Shown one piece after another: positions 44,801-52,923 of a stretch of 55,113 nt of DNA. Both the position numbers and the translations under genes were made by a program. A model generated the notes under the pieces. The model was not told where the DNA came from and did not search any database. It worked only from the letters and a program-made list of their open reading frames with translations. Every line of letters starts with the position of its first letter. The stretch's first letter is position 1. The DNA is from Lewinellaceae bacterium. Lineage in GTDB: Bacteria; Bacteroidota; Bacteroidia; Chitinophagales; Saprospiraceae. The stretch is taken from contig JADJSY010000040.1 of the NCBI GenBank assembly GCA_016711435.1, positions 1 to 55,113 on the forward strand, written 5' to 3'.

Positions 44801-47089
44801 TCGCAACCGAGCGCCGGATAGGCGTTGCAATTGGGAAGCGTAAGAAAATTTGCACCAGGTGTCCAGAAACTGGTACCCAGCGCTCCGCACACACCGCGAA
44901 CGCGCCATTGGTACGGTGTTGAAGTCGCCAAGGTAGTGAGCAACAGGCTGTTCTGACTGCTGAAATAATTGGGCACGCCGGTAAAATTCGTTCCGACGGG
45001 CTGTATTTCAATTTCCCAACCCACCTGATTGGGCTGGCCGGTCCAGTTCAATTCAACGGAACCGCTCGTGAGTCCGGCGCTTAGATCCGTTGGTTCAGGA
45101 CAGGCTGTCGGGCAAAGAATAACAAAAAAGACGTTCAAATCGGGATAGTCCGCATAATTGGGAAAATCCAGCACGATCAGATAGGTCTGGCCGCCCGTCA
45201 GCACGCCCATGGACGAAGTCGGCGAACCGTTGTTGATGCAGGTCCAGCCGGTATTGGCAGCGCAATCCGGCGTCCAGACTTTGAAGGCGCGGCCAACGAA
45301 TTGGGATTCAAAAGATTGCAGCAGGTATTCGCCGGAAAATTCCGGGCGTGAACCGGTAAAAACGTTCGGTTCCCCCGTTATCGTTCGGGCATACGCTGAG
45401 CGAGCTGTAACTTTCAAAATTGATTGCCTGAACCGCCACGCCACAGGTGATTTCCGGCGCATCCGCACAATTTACAGGCGTATGGAAACTGCGCATATCC
45501 GACCATTCTCCCGCGCCGTTTCCGGGACAAATATTCCGAACCATCCAGTAATAAAAGGTATCGGCAAGCAAATTCGTCGCAGTAAATACATCGCCCGTAC
45601 CGCCGAACTGCGGCGTTCCAGTGAAGGCAAACGGATCTGTTTGTAACTCTATTTGCCATTGGTCGGTGGCTTCGTTGTTGTGCCAATGCAAAGTGGCCGC
45701 GTTGGCGCCTGTCACCGTCGAGGTCAGGTTGCCCGGAGCCGGACAGGCGCTTGCACAGTGCCATTTTATGGTACCCGACATGGCATCCCTGGCAAATTTA
45801 TCGGCATACAGGTAATACGTTTTACCTGCTTCCAGATAGCCGAGGTGAAGCGTGGCGGTATCGTTTCTGCAACAGAGATAAGTGGGCCAGGCATTCACGG
45901 TCCAGTTCGGATCAAAACAATCGCCCAGCGCCGAATCGCGCACTGCAAGCGTCATCGTGTATTGCGGGTCATCTGAAAACTGGTATGTGACCAATAATTC
46001 GTGGGAATAGATGGGCTTGTAACGAAACATTTTTTGTGTGCCCACGCCCGACAGGAAGCCGGGATATAAAGAATCGCAGCGCAGCAAGGGAATGCTGTCG
46101 CAGGCATACGGCGTTGTAAAAGCGGGGCCTTCCACCCATGGGCCGATATTTACTCCACAATTGTTCCGTCCGCGCCAGCGATAGCGAGCGCCGGACGTCA
46201 GGTTGTCAAACGTCACAAAGCCGCCGGCATTTGTAACGTCGGGAACGCCGCTGAACGTTTCCGTATCGGGAATCACTTCTATATCCGTTTGGGACGCAGC
46301 ACTGTACAATCGTACGGAATTCGGCCGGATGGTATCTACTACCAATGCAAAATCGGGGAGCGTCGGGCAGGGGGTATAAGTCAGCCGCACTTTACGCACG
46401 GCGTTTCCACCTTGGGCGGCAGAAAATCCAACGATCAGCCGACTCCCGGCACTGACCCCGTAAAATTCGGTAAAAACACCCGCTTCACTGTTGGAACTCA
46501 CGCAATTGAGCGATTCGCGGCAATAATCGCCCGATTCAATTTGCCTGGTACCCATTTGTACCGCGCCACCATCTGATTCCAGAATCGTCAGCCGGTAATT
46601 TCCCGGGAAAGGCGCCACGTAAGTGAACACGTAGCCGCTTCCGTTGGTCAATGCACCGCAATTGTAGTAACTGATATTCGGATTCGACGGAGCCGGGAAT
46701 GTAAGCGTGATATCCGAATCGAAAGGCATCGCCGTTGTCGGCGGACAAGGCGGCGGCGTAGTGAACGTGTACACCGGCGTCCAGTCGCTCAGGCCGCCGC
46801 TCGTACAGTAGGAGCGGGCCCGCCAGGTATAAGTAGTAGCCGGCGTCAGCGACTGAAAATAGACACGGCTATCAAAAATCGCCATGGCAACAGCATTGTC
46901 GAAAGGCTGACCCTGGGGCACGATTTCCGCCAATCCGGAGGTAGCGCCGGAAAGGGTAAAAGAATAGTATGCCTCGTAGGGGAACACGTAAATGGCCTGA
47001 GGATTGGCAGGCGGCGGGCAATTTTGGGCCGCTATCGTTGTAATAAATAGAAACAGCGCAATGCCGGATGCAAAAAGGAAACGGAACAT
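41881..47089 (-). CDS. Giant FN3-repeat T9SS surface protein, frame-broken
   Basis: About 1735 residues from the ATG at 47089, chosen because MFRFLFASGIALFLFITTIAA is a signal peptide. FN3-like modules (LTPATTYTWRARSYC, LTSGARYRWRGRNNCG, LNPGLSYHFRVRNRCG) alternate with Cys-containing beta-sandwich modules of pre-peptidase/CBM type (YLEAGKTYYLYADKFARD, YLEAEQTYFFVADQGG). A type-A T9SS tail ends the protein (VSVSPNPFTEDLTLRI, APGVYQLVLYNGG). The frame breaks near 45341-45346, where one extra G turns FTPEFSGEYLLQSF into FTPGIFRRI. The total length exceeds a multiple of three by one. Probably an adhesin-like or matrix protein; substrate unknown. Confidence 0.85.
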
Positions 47090-47218
47090 AAATCGATCGG
47101 GATAAAAGTTGTATTTCTTCCTCCCCATACAATGGAACTGTAAACAAAAAACCGACCAGATTTTCCGGTTTGGGTAAATTAGGCAATGAATTAACTTAGA
47201 TTGAAAAAAATCCGTGTC

Positions 47219-47905
47219 TCATCCCTTCAATCCGTGTTCCATCTCACCCATCTCCGCGAGCACCCCCGCAAACGCCTGCCACACCACCTCCTCCGGTAAG
47301 GGCGCAACCACGGATAACGTTTCCCCGCTGTGCGGGTGTTCGAATGACAGTTTCCAGGAATGCAGCCCGATGGAGCGGTCTTTATTCGAGCGTTTGAAAC
47401 CGTATTTTACATCGCCGCGAATGGGGCTGCCGATGGCGGCCAGTTGCGCGCGGATCTGGTGGTGTCGGCCTGTAAGTAATTGAATATGAAGCAGATGAAA
47501 GCGCTCGCTGCTGCCCAGCACGCGGTAGTGCAGTTCGGCGCGTTCGGTGCCGGGCTGTTCTTCGGGAAAAGCGACGGAAATGTTTTTGGCTTCGTTTTTT
47601 CGCAGGTAATGTACCAGCGTTCCTTCCGACTGCGGCGGCATCACTTGCACAATGGCTAAGTATTCCTTGTCGATGTGCCGGCTCCTGAACTGCTCTGTCA
47701 GGGCGGTCATCACCGCTTTTGTTTTGGCCAGCAGAATGGCGCCGCTCACCGGACGGTCCATGCGGTGTACCAGATGCAGCGTACGTTTGGCGTATTTTTC
47801 GGCTAATTCCAGCAGGGAAACGTCGCCGGTCTTGTCGGCCTGTACGGGCATACCGGGCGCTTTATTGTAAATGACGAGGGAGGGGTCGTCGTGTAGTTTT
47901 TTCAT
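47219..47905 (-). CDS. RluA-family pseudouridine synthase
   Basis: A 228-residue cytosolic enzyme. The catalytic motif appears as HLVHRMDRPVSGAILLAKT, with the essential Asp in RMDRPVSG (HRLDxxTSG in most relatives). Flanking motifs are VIYNKAPGMPVQADKTGDVS, IDKEYLAIVQ and LLTGRHHQIRAQLAAIGSPI. There is no S4 domain, so it is of the short RluA/TruC type. It modifies uridine in rRNA or tRNA; the target cannot be assigned. The start is preceded by a GATAAC-type leader that is the outward arm of the palindrome at 47924-48070. Confidence 0.9.
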   Translation of the reverse strand: MKKLHDDPSLVIYNKAPGMPVQADKTGDVSLLELAEKYAKRTLHLVHRMDRPVSGAILLAKTKAVMTALTEQFRSRHIDKEYLAIVQVMPPQSEGTLVHYLRKNEAKNISVAFPEEQPGTERAELHYRVLGSSERFHLLHIQLLTGRHHQIRAQLAAIGSPIRGDVKYGFKRSNKDRSIGLHSWKLSFEHPHSGETLSVVAPLPEEVVWQAFAGVLAEMGEMEHGLKG

Positions 47906-47923
47906 TTTTTTGGTTATCTGATA

Positions 47924-48070
47924 TTAGTTATCCGTTATTAGTTATCTGTTATCAGTGGTGGTAGTGGGCCATCGGTACTAATGCTGGGCTACACAATAAA
48001 GAATGCCTGAGATTAGTACCGATGGCCCACTACCACCACTGATAACAGATAACTAATAACGGATAACTAA
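47924..48070. repeat. Palindrome with perfect 59-bp arms between RluA-type gene and small membrane-protein gene
   Basis: The arms 47924-47982 and 48012-48070 are exact inverted copies around a 29-nt loop. The outer part (TTAGTTATCCGTTATTAGTT) is the GATAAC/AATAAC microrepeat of the dispersed repeats at 934, 26510 and 31970. The inner part (GGTGGTAGTGGGCCATCGGT) is unique in the window. The element spans almost the entire spacer. Confidence 0.95.
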
Positions 48071-48071
48071 A

Positions 48072-48266
48072 TCACTTAATTTCTTCATAATCAATGTAAT
48101 CTCCGTCATTGTCATCAGATTTTTTCTCCTTTACAGGCGGCGGTGGCGGCGGGTAATAAGGGCGTTGTGGAGGAGGCGTCACGGAAAAGATAGACGCCAG
48201 CATGGGGCGCAATGCCTGATACAGCCAAATAATAGCCAGGAGTGTGAAAAGCCATTTGAGCAACAT
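48072..48266 (-). CDS. Small membrane protein with proline-rich tail (DUF4834-like)
   Basis: A 64-residue protein: one N-terminal membrane helix (WLFTLLAIIWLYQALRPML), then PPPQRPYYPPPPPPVKEKKS and an acidic tail DDNDGDYIDYEEIK. The layout recalls the small DUF4834 proteins of Bacteroidota, though I cannot confirm this. It begins three bases after the stop of the EamA transporter gene and is surely cotranscribed with it. Function unknown. Confidence 0.7.
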   Translation of the reverse strand: MLLKWLFTLLAIIWLYQALRPMLASIFSVTPPPQRPYYPPPPPPVKEKKSDDNDGDYIDYEEIK

Positions 48267-48269
48267 AGT

Positions 48270-49184
48270 TCAGGAAACCGGCACAGTAGCCGGCGCTTTT
48301 TTTTCAAATATTTTTTTCAAAAACGGATGGCCGAATACTGCCAGCAGGATAATGGCCATACCGATATAAAAGTGCGGCCCCAGGTCTTTGTCCTCGCGGA
48401 ACAGCAGCGCTGCCAGTAGAACACCGTAAACCGGTTCAAGGTTGATGGTCAGGTTGGTGGCGAATGCCGTCAGGTACCGCATGGCCTGCAAAGTCAGGTA
48501 ATACGGCAGCAAAGTACACACCAAAGACAGCACCAATATCCACAACCAGTCCCAACCCTGCAACAGAACGGGCATTTCCGGGTTATACCACAACATAGGG
48601 AGCATGACGACAGAGGTCACGGCCAATCCGCCGGAAAGTTCCACCAGGCTCATCGTGAGGGGTGGTGAAGGGTCGTTTTCCAGAATTCTTTTGTTCAATG
48701 CCGTAAACACTGCGGCGAGCAAAGCGCCCAGAATACCCAGTGCCAGTCCGGCGCGCATGGTCCAGTCGATAGACCCCGCGATCAGCAACATCCCTGGCAG
48801 GATCAGGATGCCCAGTGCGAGTTCGTACCATTTTATTTTTTGCTTCATAAAGACCGGTTCGGCAAGAGCGGCAAAAAAAGCGGTGGTCGCCATAGAGGCC
48901 ACTCCGATAGAAGCATTGGCAATTTTAATGGCTCCGTAAAAACACAACCAATGGATGCCGACCAGAATACCCACACCGAACAGGCGTAGAAACTGGCGTT
49001 TGGAAACCCCTTTAATTTGTGCCCGGGGCATGAACAATACCAAAGCCACACAGCACAACAATACCCGCCACCACACCAGCGGCAGCGCCTGCAAAGAAAT
49101 CAACTTACCCAGAATCGCCGTGAATCCCCAGATCAGTACACAAAAGTGTAGTGCAAAATAGGCCCGAAGTTTGTCCGTCATCAT
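48270..49184 (-). CDS. EamA/DMT-family transporter
   Basis: About 304 residues with ten predicted membrane helices in two EamA halves: LHFCVLIWGFTAILGKLISL, ASIGVASMATTAFFAALAEP, ILILPGMLLIAGS, then LAAVFTALNKRIL and TNLTINLEPVYGVLLAALLF. DMT transporters export metabolites or amino acids across the inner membrane; the substrate is unknown. The start is one of two adjacent ATGs (49184 or 49181). A TACCTTTG box ends four bases upstream, so the transcript is probably leaderless. An in-frame ATG at 49286 would place the promoter within the gene and is rejected. Confidence 0.9.
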   Translation of the reverse strand: MMTDKLRAYFALHFCVLIWGFTAILGKLISLQALPLVWWRVLLCCVALVLFMPRAQIKGVSKRQFLRLFGVGILVGIHWLCFYGAIKIANASIGVASMATTAFFAALAEPVFMKQKIKWYELALGILILPGMLLIAGSIDWTMRAGLALGILGALLAAVFTALNKRILENDPSPPLTMSLVELSGGLAVTSVVMLPMLWYNPEMPVLLQGWDWLWILVLSLVCTLLPYYLTLQAMRYLTAFATNLTINLEPVYGVLLAALLFREDKDLGPHFYIGMAIILLAVFGHPFLKKIFEKKAPATVPVS

Positions 49185-49188
49185 CCTG

Positions 49189-49196
49189 CAAAGGTA
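49189..49196 (-). promoter_or_regulatory. TAnnTTTG box of the EamA gene, leaderless
   Basis: TACCTTTG (49196 to 49189) lies four bases before the first of two ATG codons. With the usual 5-7 nt offset, transcription would begin on the start codon itself. No upstream TTTG is evident. Confidence 0.5.
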
Positions 49197-49291
49197 GCGG
49201 CTTTGATTAGACAGCTTCCAGATTTTTGTTCGTTTGTCGTTTGACAATGGTATGACAGTGGCGGGATGCCGGCGAATTACTTTCACCGAAT

Positions 49292-49299
49292 TACTTTTG
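49292..49299 (+). promoter_or_regulatory. TAnnTTTG box of hemA
   Basis: TACTTTTG lies 46 nt upstream of the hemA ATG and about 95 bp from the divergent EamA box. A near-copy, TTACTTTC, sits 16 bases further upstream. No good -33 element is seen. Confidence 0.4.
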
Positions 49300-49345
49300 T
49301 GCCCGTCTGATATTAAAAGACACCCTCTTAAAGATACATTACGCC

Positions 49346-50590
49346 ATGCTCGACGGCTATCATATTCTTACGCTTACCCACCGGAACGCAACCTTGGAAA
49401 CCATTGGAAAACTGGTTCTGGAAGACCATGCTTTTTCACTTTTGAACGGTTTGAAGCATCGTTTTAATTGGGAGGACATGTTGTACCTGCCTACTTGCAA
49501 CCGGGTTGTTTTCCTGTTTTACAGCCGGGAAACTGTTGCAGAAAACATTGCAAATGAGGTTGTTAGCAGTATTCGGCCAGATTTGTCAGCAGATGAAACA
49601 GAAATGATCGGCGGACAAATGCGCATGTTGCACGGCGCAGATGCGGTGCGCCACTGGCTGGAAGTGGCGGCCTCTATGGATAGCCTGGTGATCGGCGAAC
49701 GCGAAATCATCCGTCAACTCCGGGAGGCTTACGACCGCAACCGCGAAGCCGGACTCACCGGCGATCACCTGCGGCTTCTGATGCGTTTTACCATCGAAAC
49801 GGCCAAAGAAATTTACAGCCGGACGGCTATCGGCCAAAAAGCCGTTTCCGTGGTGGCTTTGGCATTCGCCGCGATGCAGCTTGCAGCGGCTGATCGAAAC
49901 AACCGTATATTACTGGTGGGCGCAGGCCAGACCAATACTTTATTTGCCAAGTTTTTAGTTAAAAGCGGATATAAAAACTTTACCGTTTTCAATCGCAGCC
50001 TCAGAAACGCCCAAACGCTTGCCAATACGTTGCAAGGCAAGGCGCTACCCCTCGATGCATTGCGGCACTATTCGGAGGGTTTTGATTGCCTCGTGGTTTG
50101 CACAGGCGCTGCGAAGGCGGTGGTTACGCCCGACATTTATCAACAGTTACTACAGGGCGATACCTCCAAAAAGGTGGTGGTCGACCTCTCCGTTCCCAAT
50201 AACGTGGACAAAAAGATTGTGACCGCCTTCCCTGTTCAATTTATTGAATTGGAAGGACTGAAAACGATTGCCGACGAAAACCTTGCATCCCGGGAAAAAG
50301 AACGCAAAAAAGCGGAAGCGATCATTACCGAACGGCTCTCTACTTTCCGCGGCCAATGGCAAGAACGCCAGGTGGAGCGCTCTATGTCGCATATTCCGGA
50401 TGAAGTGCGCGCTGTCAAGGAAAAAGCCATTTACCATGTGTATGGCAAAGAATTTGCAGCACTCGACCCAAGTGCACAATCCCTGGTGCTCGAAATGATG
50501 GGCTACATGGAAAAAAAATGTATTGCTATCCCCATCAAAGCAGTCAAAAAATTAGTTCGAAGTGCGAAGTGCGAAGTGCGAAGTCCGTAG
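49346..50590 (+). CDS. hemA: Glutamyl-tRNA reductase HemA
   Basis: A 414-residue cytosolic enzyme. The catalytic Cys51 lies in MLYLPTCNRVVFLFY. Other signatures are SMDSLVIGEREIIRQLREAY, AIGQKAVSVVALAFAAMQLA and the NADPH-binding ILLVGAGQTNTLFAKFL. It reduces Glu-tRNA to glutamate-1-semialdehyde, the first step of tetrapyrrole synthesis by the C5 route. The final residues (LVRSAKCEVRSP) are translated from the GTGCGAAGTCCG microrepeat that forms the adjoining palindrome, so the native C-terminus has been extended or overwritten. Confidence 0.95.
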   Translation: MLDGYHILTLTHRNATLETIGKLVLEDHAFSLLNGLKHRFNWEDMLYLPTCNRVVFLFYSRETVAENIANEVVSSIRPDLSADETEMIGGQMRMLHGADAVRHWLEVAASMDSLVIGEREIIRQLREAYDRNREAGLTGDHLRLLMRFTIETAKEIYSRTAIGQKAVSVVALAFAAMQLAAADRNNRILLVGAGQTNTLFAKFLVKSGYKNFTVFNRSLRNAQTLANTLQGKALPLDALRHYSEGFDCLVVCTGAAKAVVTPDIYQQLLQGDTSKKVVVDLSVPNNVDKKIVTAFPVQFIELEGLKTIADENLASREKERKKAEAIITERLSTFRGQWQERQVERSMSHIPDEVRAVKEKAIYHVYGKEFAALDPSAQSLVLEMMGYMEKKCIAIPIKAVKKLVRSAKCEVRSP

Positions 50591-50648
50591 AGTACACTGT
50601 TTCATGTTTAGGAGAGCCAAACATGGAACGGTGTACTCTACGGACTTC
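50580..50648. repeat. GAAGTCCG-class palindrome between hemA and thrB
   Basis: The 30-bp arms (50580-50609 and 50619-50648) have two mismatches and a 9-nt loop. Tandem GAAGTGC units extend left from 50559 and related units right to about 50669. It overlaps the hemA stop codon (50588-50590) and shares its core AGTCCGTAGAGT with 26647-26820. Confidence 0.9.
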
Positions 50649-50667
50649 ACCTCGCACTTCGCGGACT

Positions 50668-51597
50668 TCAACAAATGGTAGCTCCTTCCTGGTTGATCGG
50701 CGACAGGAAAATCTCACTTTCCACTTTATGTGCCGCAAATGCCTGTTGCATGGCCAGCCCTGCGCTTTCGGCGGCGAGGCTGTTGGCGCAGAGGGCAAAA
50801 ACCGAAGGCCCCGAACCCGAAATGCTGCATCCCAGCACCCCTTCGCGGGACAGGGCGGCAGATTTGACGTCGTAAAAACCTGGAATGAGCGCTGCACGCT
50901 GCGGTTCAATAATGTCGTCGCGCAGGCTGCGCCCGATCAGTGCAATATCGCTGTTGTACAAGCCTACAATGAAACCGCCCACATTAGCGCTCTGGGAAAC
51001 GTATTGCTTCAGCGTCACCTCCGGCTTTAAAATAGCGCGGGCTTCTTTGGTCAGAATTTCTACTTTCGGATATACCACCACTACGTATAAACCCTTTGGA
51101 ACGTGCAATCTGTGCACATCGAGCGTGGCGCTGTCGCGGATCAGTACGATGCCGCCGATGAGCGAGGGCGCTACATTGTCGGCATGGTAACTACCTGAAG
51201 CGACTTGTTCGCCCAGGCAGGCGAAGTGCAGCAGTTCGCGTTTGCTCAAACCCGTGCGGAGCAGTTCGCTGACGGCCACTACGGCCGCCACTGCGCTGGC
51301 CGCGCTACTACCCAGACCGCTGCCGAAAGGCATTTTTTTGTGTATTTCCAGTTCGATGCCGCGGCCCGATTCTCCGAGGTGTTCGAGCAGGCTGCGCGCT
51401 GCGACGCCGGCAGTATTTTTGTCGATGTCGCTGGAAAGCCGTCCGCCGTGGCCGGTTATTTTGGTGATGCGCAGTCCCGGCGTTTCACTTTTTCGGGCGA
51501 CTACTTCGTCGCCGGGCCGTTCGAGGCACAAGCCCATAATGTCAAATCCCACGCCTACATTACCGATGCTGGCCGGCGCAAATGCTTTGATTCCCAA
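50668..51597 (-). CDS. thrB: Homoserine kinase ThrB (TTG start)
   Basis: A 309-residue GHMP kinase. The N-terminus reads GIKAFAPASIGNVGVGFDIM, the ATP loop is KMPFGSGLGSSAASAVAAVV (residues ~87-106), and the C-terminal motif is GCSISGSGPSVFALC. It phosphorylates homoserine in threonine synthesis. There is no ATG in frame above the conserved start. The best start is TTG at 51597, and the frame stays open upstream to a TATCTTTG box, so a start slightly upstream at another non-ATG codon is possible. No thrA or thrC neighbour is present. Confidence 0.93.
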   Translation of the reverse strand: MGIKAFAPASIGNVGVGFDIMGLCLERPGDEVVARKSETPGLRITKITGHGGRLSSDIDKNTAGVAARSLLEHLGESGRGIELEIHKKMPFGSGLGSSAASAVAAVVAVSELLRTGLSKRELLHFACLGEQVASGSYHADNVAPSLIGGIVLIRDSATLDVHRLHVPKGLYVVVVYPKVEILTKEARAILKPEVTLKQYVSQSANVGGFIVGLYNSDIALIGRSLRDDIIEPQRAALIPGFYDVKSAALSREGVLGCSISGSGPSVFALCANSLAAESAGLAMQQAFAAHKVESEIFLSPINQEGATIC

Positions 51598-51641
51598 TGT
51601 GTCAGATGTTGTTGGTGATGTGATGCTGTTTTGAAGCGGCG

Positions 51642-51649
51642 CAAAGATA
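51642..51649 (-). promoter_or_regulatory. TAnnTTTG box of thrB
   Basis: TATCTTTG (51649 to 51642) lies about 45 nt upstream of the TTG start. The transcript would have a leader rich in CATCACATCACC and poor in G. The -33 region (TTTTTAAGCC) is only a weak match. Confidence 0.5.
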
Positions 51650-51697
51650 CAAGTCGGACGCGGCTTAAAAAGGGCGGCATAATTTCTTTACAATACA

Positions 51698-51900
51698 ACA
51701 TGAGTCACCCCGAATTTTGGCGCGAAAGACTGCGGAGCAGTCAAATTAACTCTACAACACCCATAGAGTAATTTAAACACATAGGCACATAGAAAACATA
51801 GCGAGAGTACTCTTAACTATGTTTTCTATGTGCCTATGTGTTTAAATTACAGATTTGACTGCTCCGCAGTCTTTGCGCCAAAATTCGGGATGACTCATGT
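51698..51900. repeat. Two-layer palindrome between TPR lipoprotein gene and thrB
   Basis: The outer arms 51698-51746 and 51853-51900 (ACATGAGTCACCCCGAATTT...) differ by two or three positions and contain the GAGTCACCCCGA core seen at 38885-38917. The inner arms 51769-51801 and 51817-51849 are perfect over 33 bp (CACATAGGCACATAGAAAAC) with a 15-nt loop. The two layers have unrelated sequence, as if one palindrome was placed inside another. Confidence 0.95.
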
Positions 51901-51909
51901 TTTGCCTTT

Positions 51910-52920
51910 TTACTTCACGCCCAGTCGCGCCAGGGCCTCTTTTGCTTCTTTATAATCGGGCGACATACCGTTGGCCTGTTTGTAATCGGCCAGTGCGGCT
52001 TCCTTATTTCCTTTCATTTCGGAGCATAAACCGCGGTAATAATAGGCTTTTACAAATAAAGGATCCGTTTTGGTAGCAATATCAAAGTTGCTGTACGCTT
52101 GATCGAGGGAATCCAGTTCCAGATAAATGACCCCCAGATCGAAATAGGCGTTGGAATAATCCGGATTGCGGACAATGATGTCTTTGTACACGTCAAAAGC
52201 CTTGTCGAAGTCGCCCGTTCTTTTGTAAAATATACCTTTATACTCCCGGGCTTCCAGGTTGGTGGAGTCGAGGCGCAATACATTGTCGAAGTACTGAATA
52301 GCGGTGGGATTGTCGCGATTGACAAAGATGCGCCCCAAAAACATCCAGGCGTCGAGGTGGGCGGCGTCGAACTGGGTTGATTTTCGCAACGAAGCGATGG
52401 CGTTGGTCGTATCGCCTTTGTCCAGCGCCACCCTTCCAGCCATAAAAAAGGCTTCCGCATTTTGCGGGTCGCGCTGGAGGATGTGGTCGATCGTTTTCAG
52501 CGCATCACTGTGTTGACGGATGATGAGCTGGAATTCGCTGAGTTTCAACAGCGTCGCAAATCGTTCCGGAAAACGTTGTGCGGCCAGTTCCATGACATCA
52601 ACGGCGCGTTTGGAATCTCCCGGACGGGCGTAATCGAGCAAAGCATCACCCAGCAAGTGGTAATAAGCGGGTTGCATGGAGTCAATCCGAATCGCCTCCG
52701 ACAAATCCCGGATCGCTTCATCATAGGCATCGAGCTGGTAGTAGACCGCTGCGCGGCGATACAGCAGGGAATCATTTCCGGGGTCGTTCTCTACCAATGC
52801 GTTCAGTTTGACCAATTGAGGGTCCTGGCCTGCCTGGGAATCGACGACCAGCTTGGGTTCGTTTTTACAAGCCCATAAGAAGCAGCACAACAGCAGCAGC
52901 GCACAATAACGAAGTGTCAT
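51910..52920 (-). CDS. TPR-repeat lipoprotein
   Basis: A 336-residue protein with signal peptide MTLRYCALLLLCCFLWAC and a lipid-anchored Cys at 18. About eight TPR units follow, for example AAVYYQLDAYDEAIRDLSEA, AFFMAGRVALDKGDTTNAIA, LGVIYLELDSLDQAYSNFDI and GLCSEMKGNKEAALADYKQA. TPR lipoproteins act as scaffolds in the cell envelope; the partner is unknown. The ATG is preceded by 48 nt without G, made of AACCATCAAACCTT-type repeats that form the left arm of the next palindrome. Confidence 0.85.
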   Translation of the reverse strand: MTLRYCALLLLCCFLWACKNEPKLVVDSQAGQDPQLVKLNALVENDPGNDSLLYRRAAVYYQLDAYDEAIRDLSEAIRIDSMQPAYYHLLGDALLDYARPGDSKRAVDVMELAAQRFPERFATLLKLSEFQLIIRQHSDALKTIDHILQRDPQNAEAFFMAGRVALDKGDTTNAIASLRKSTQFDAAHLDAWMFLGRIFVNRDNPTAIQYFDNVLRLDSTNLEAREYKGIFYKRTGDFDKAFDVYKDIIVRNPDYSNAYFDLGVIYLELDSLDQAYSNFDIATKTDPLFVKAYYYRGLCSEMKGNKEAALADYKQANGMSPDYKEAKEALARLGVK

Positions 52921-52923
52921 ATT

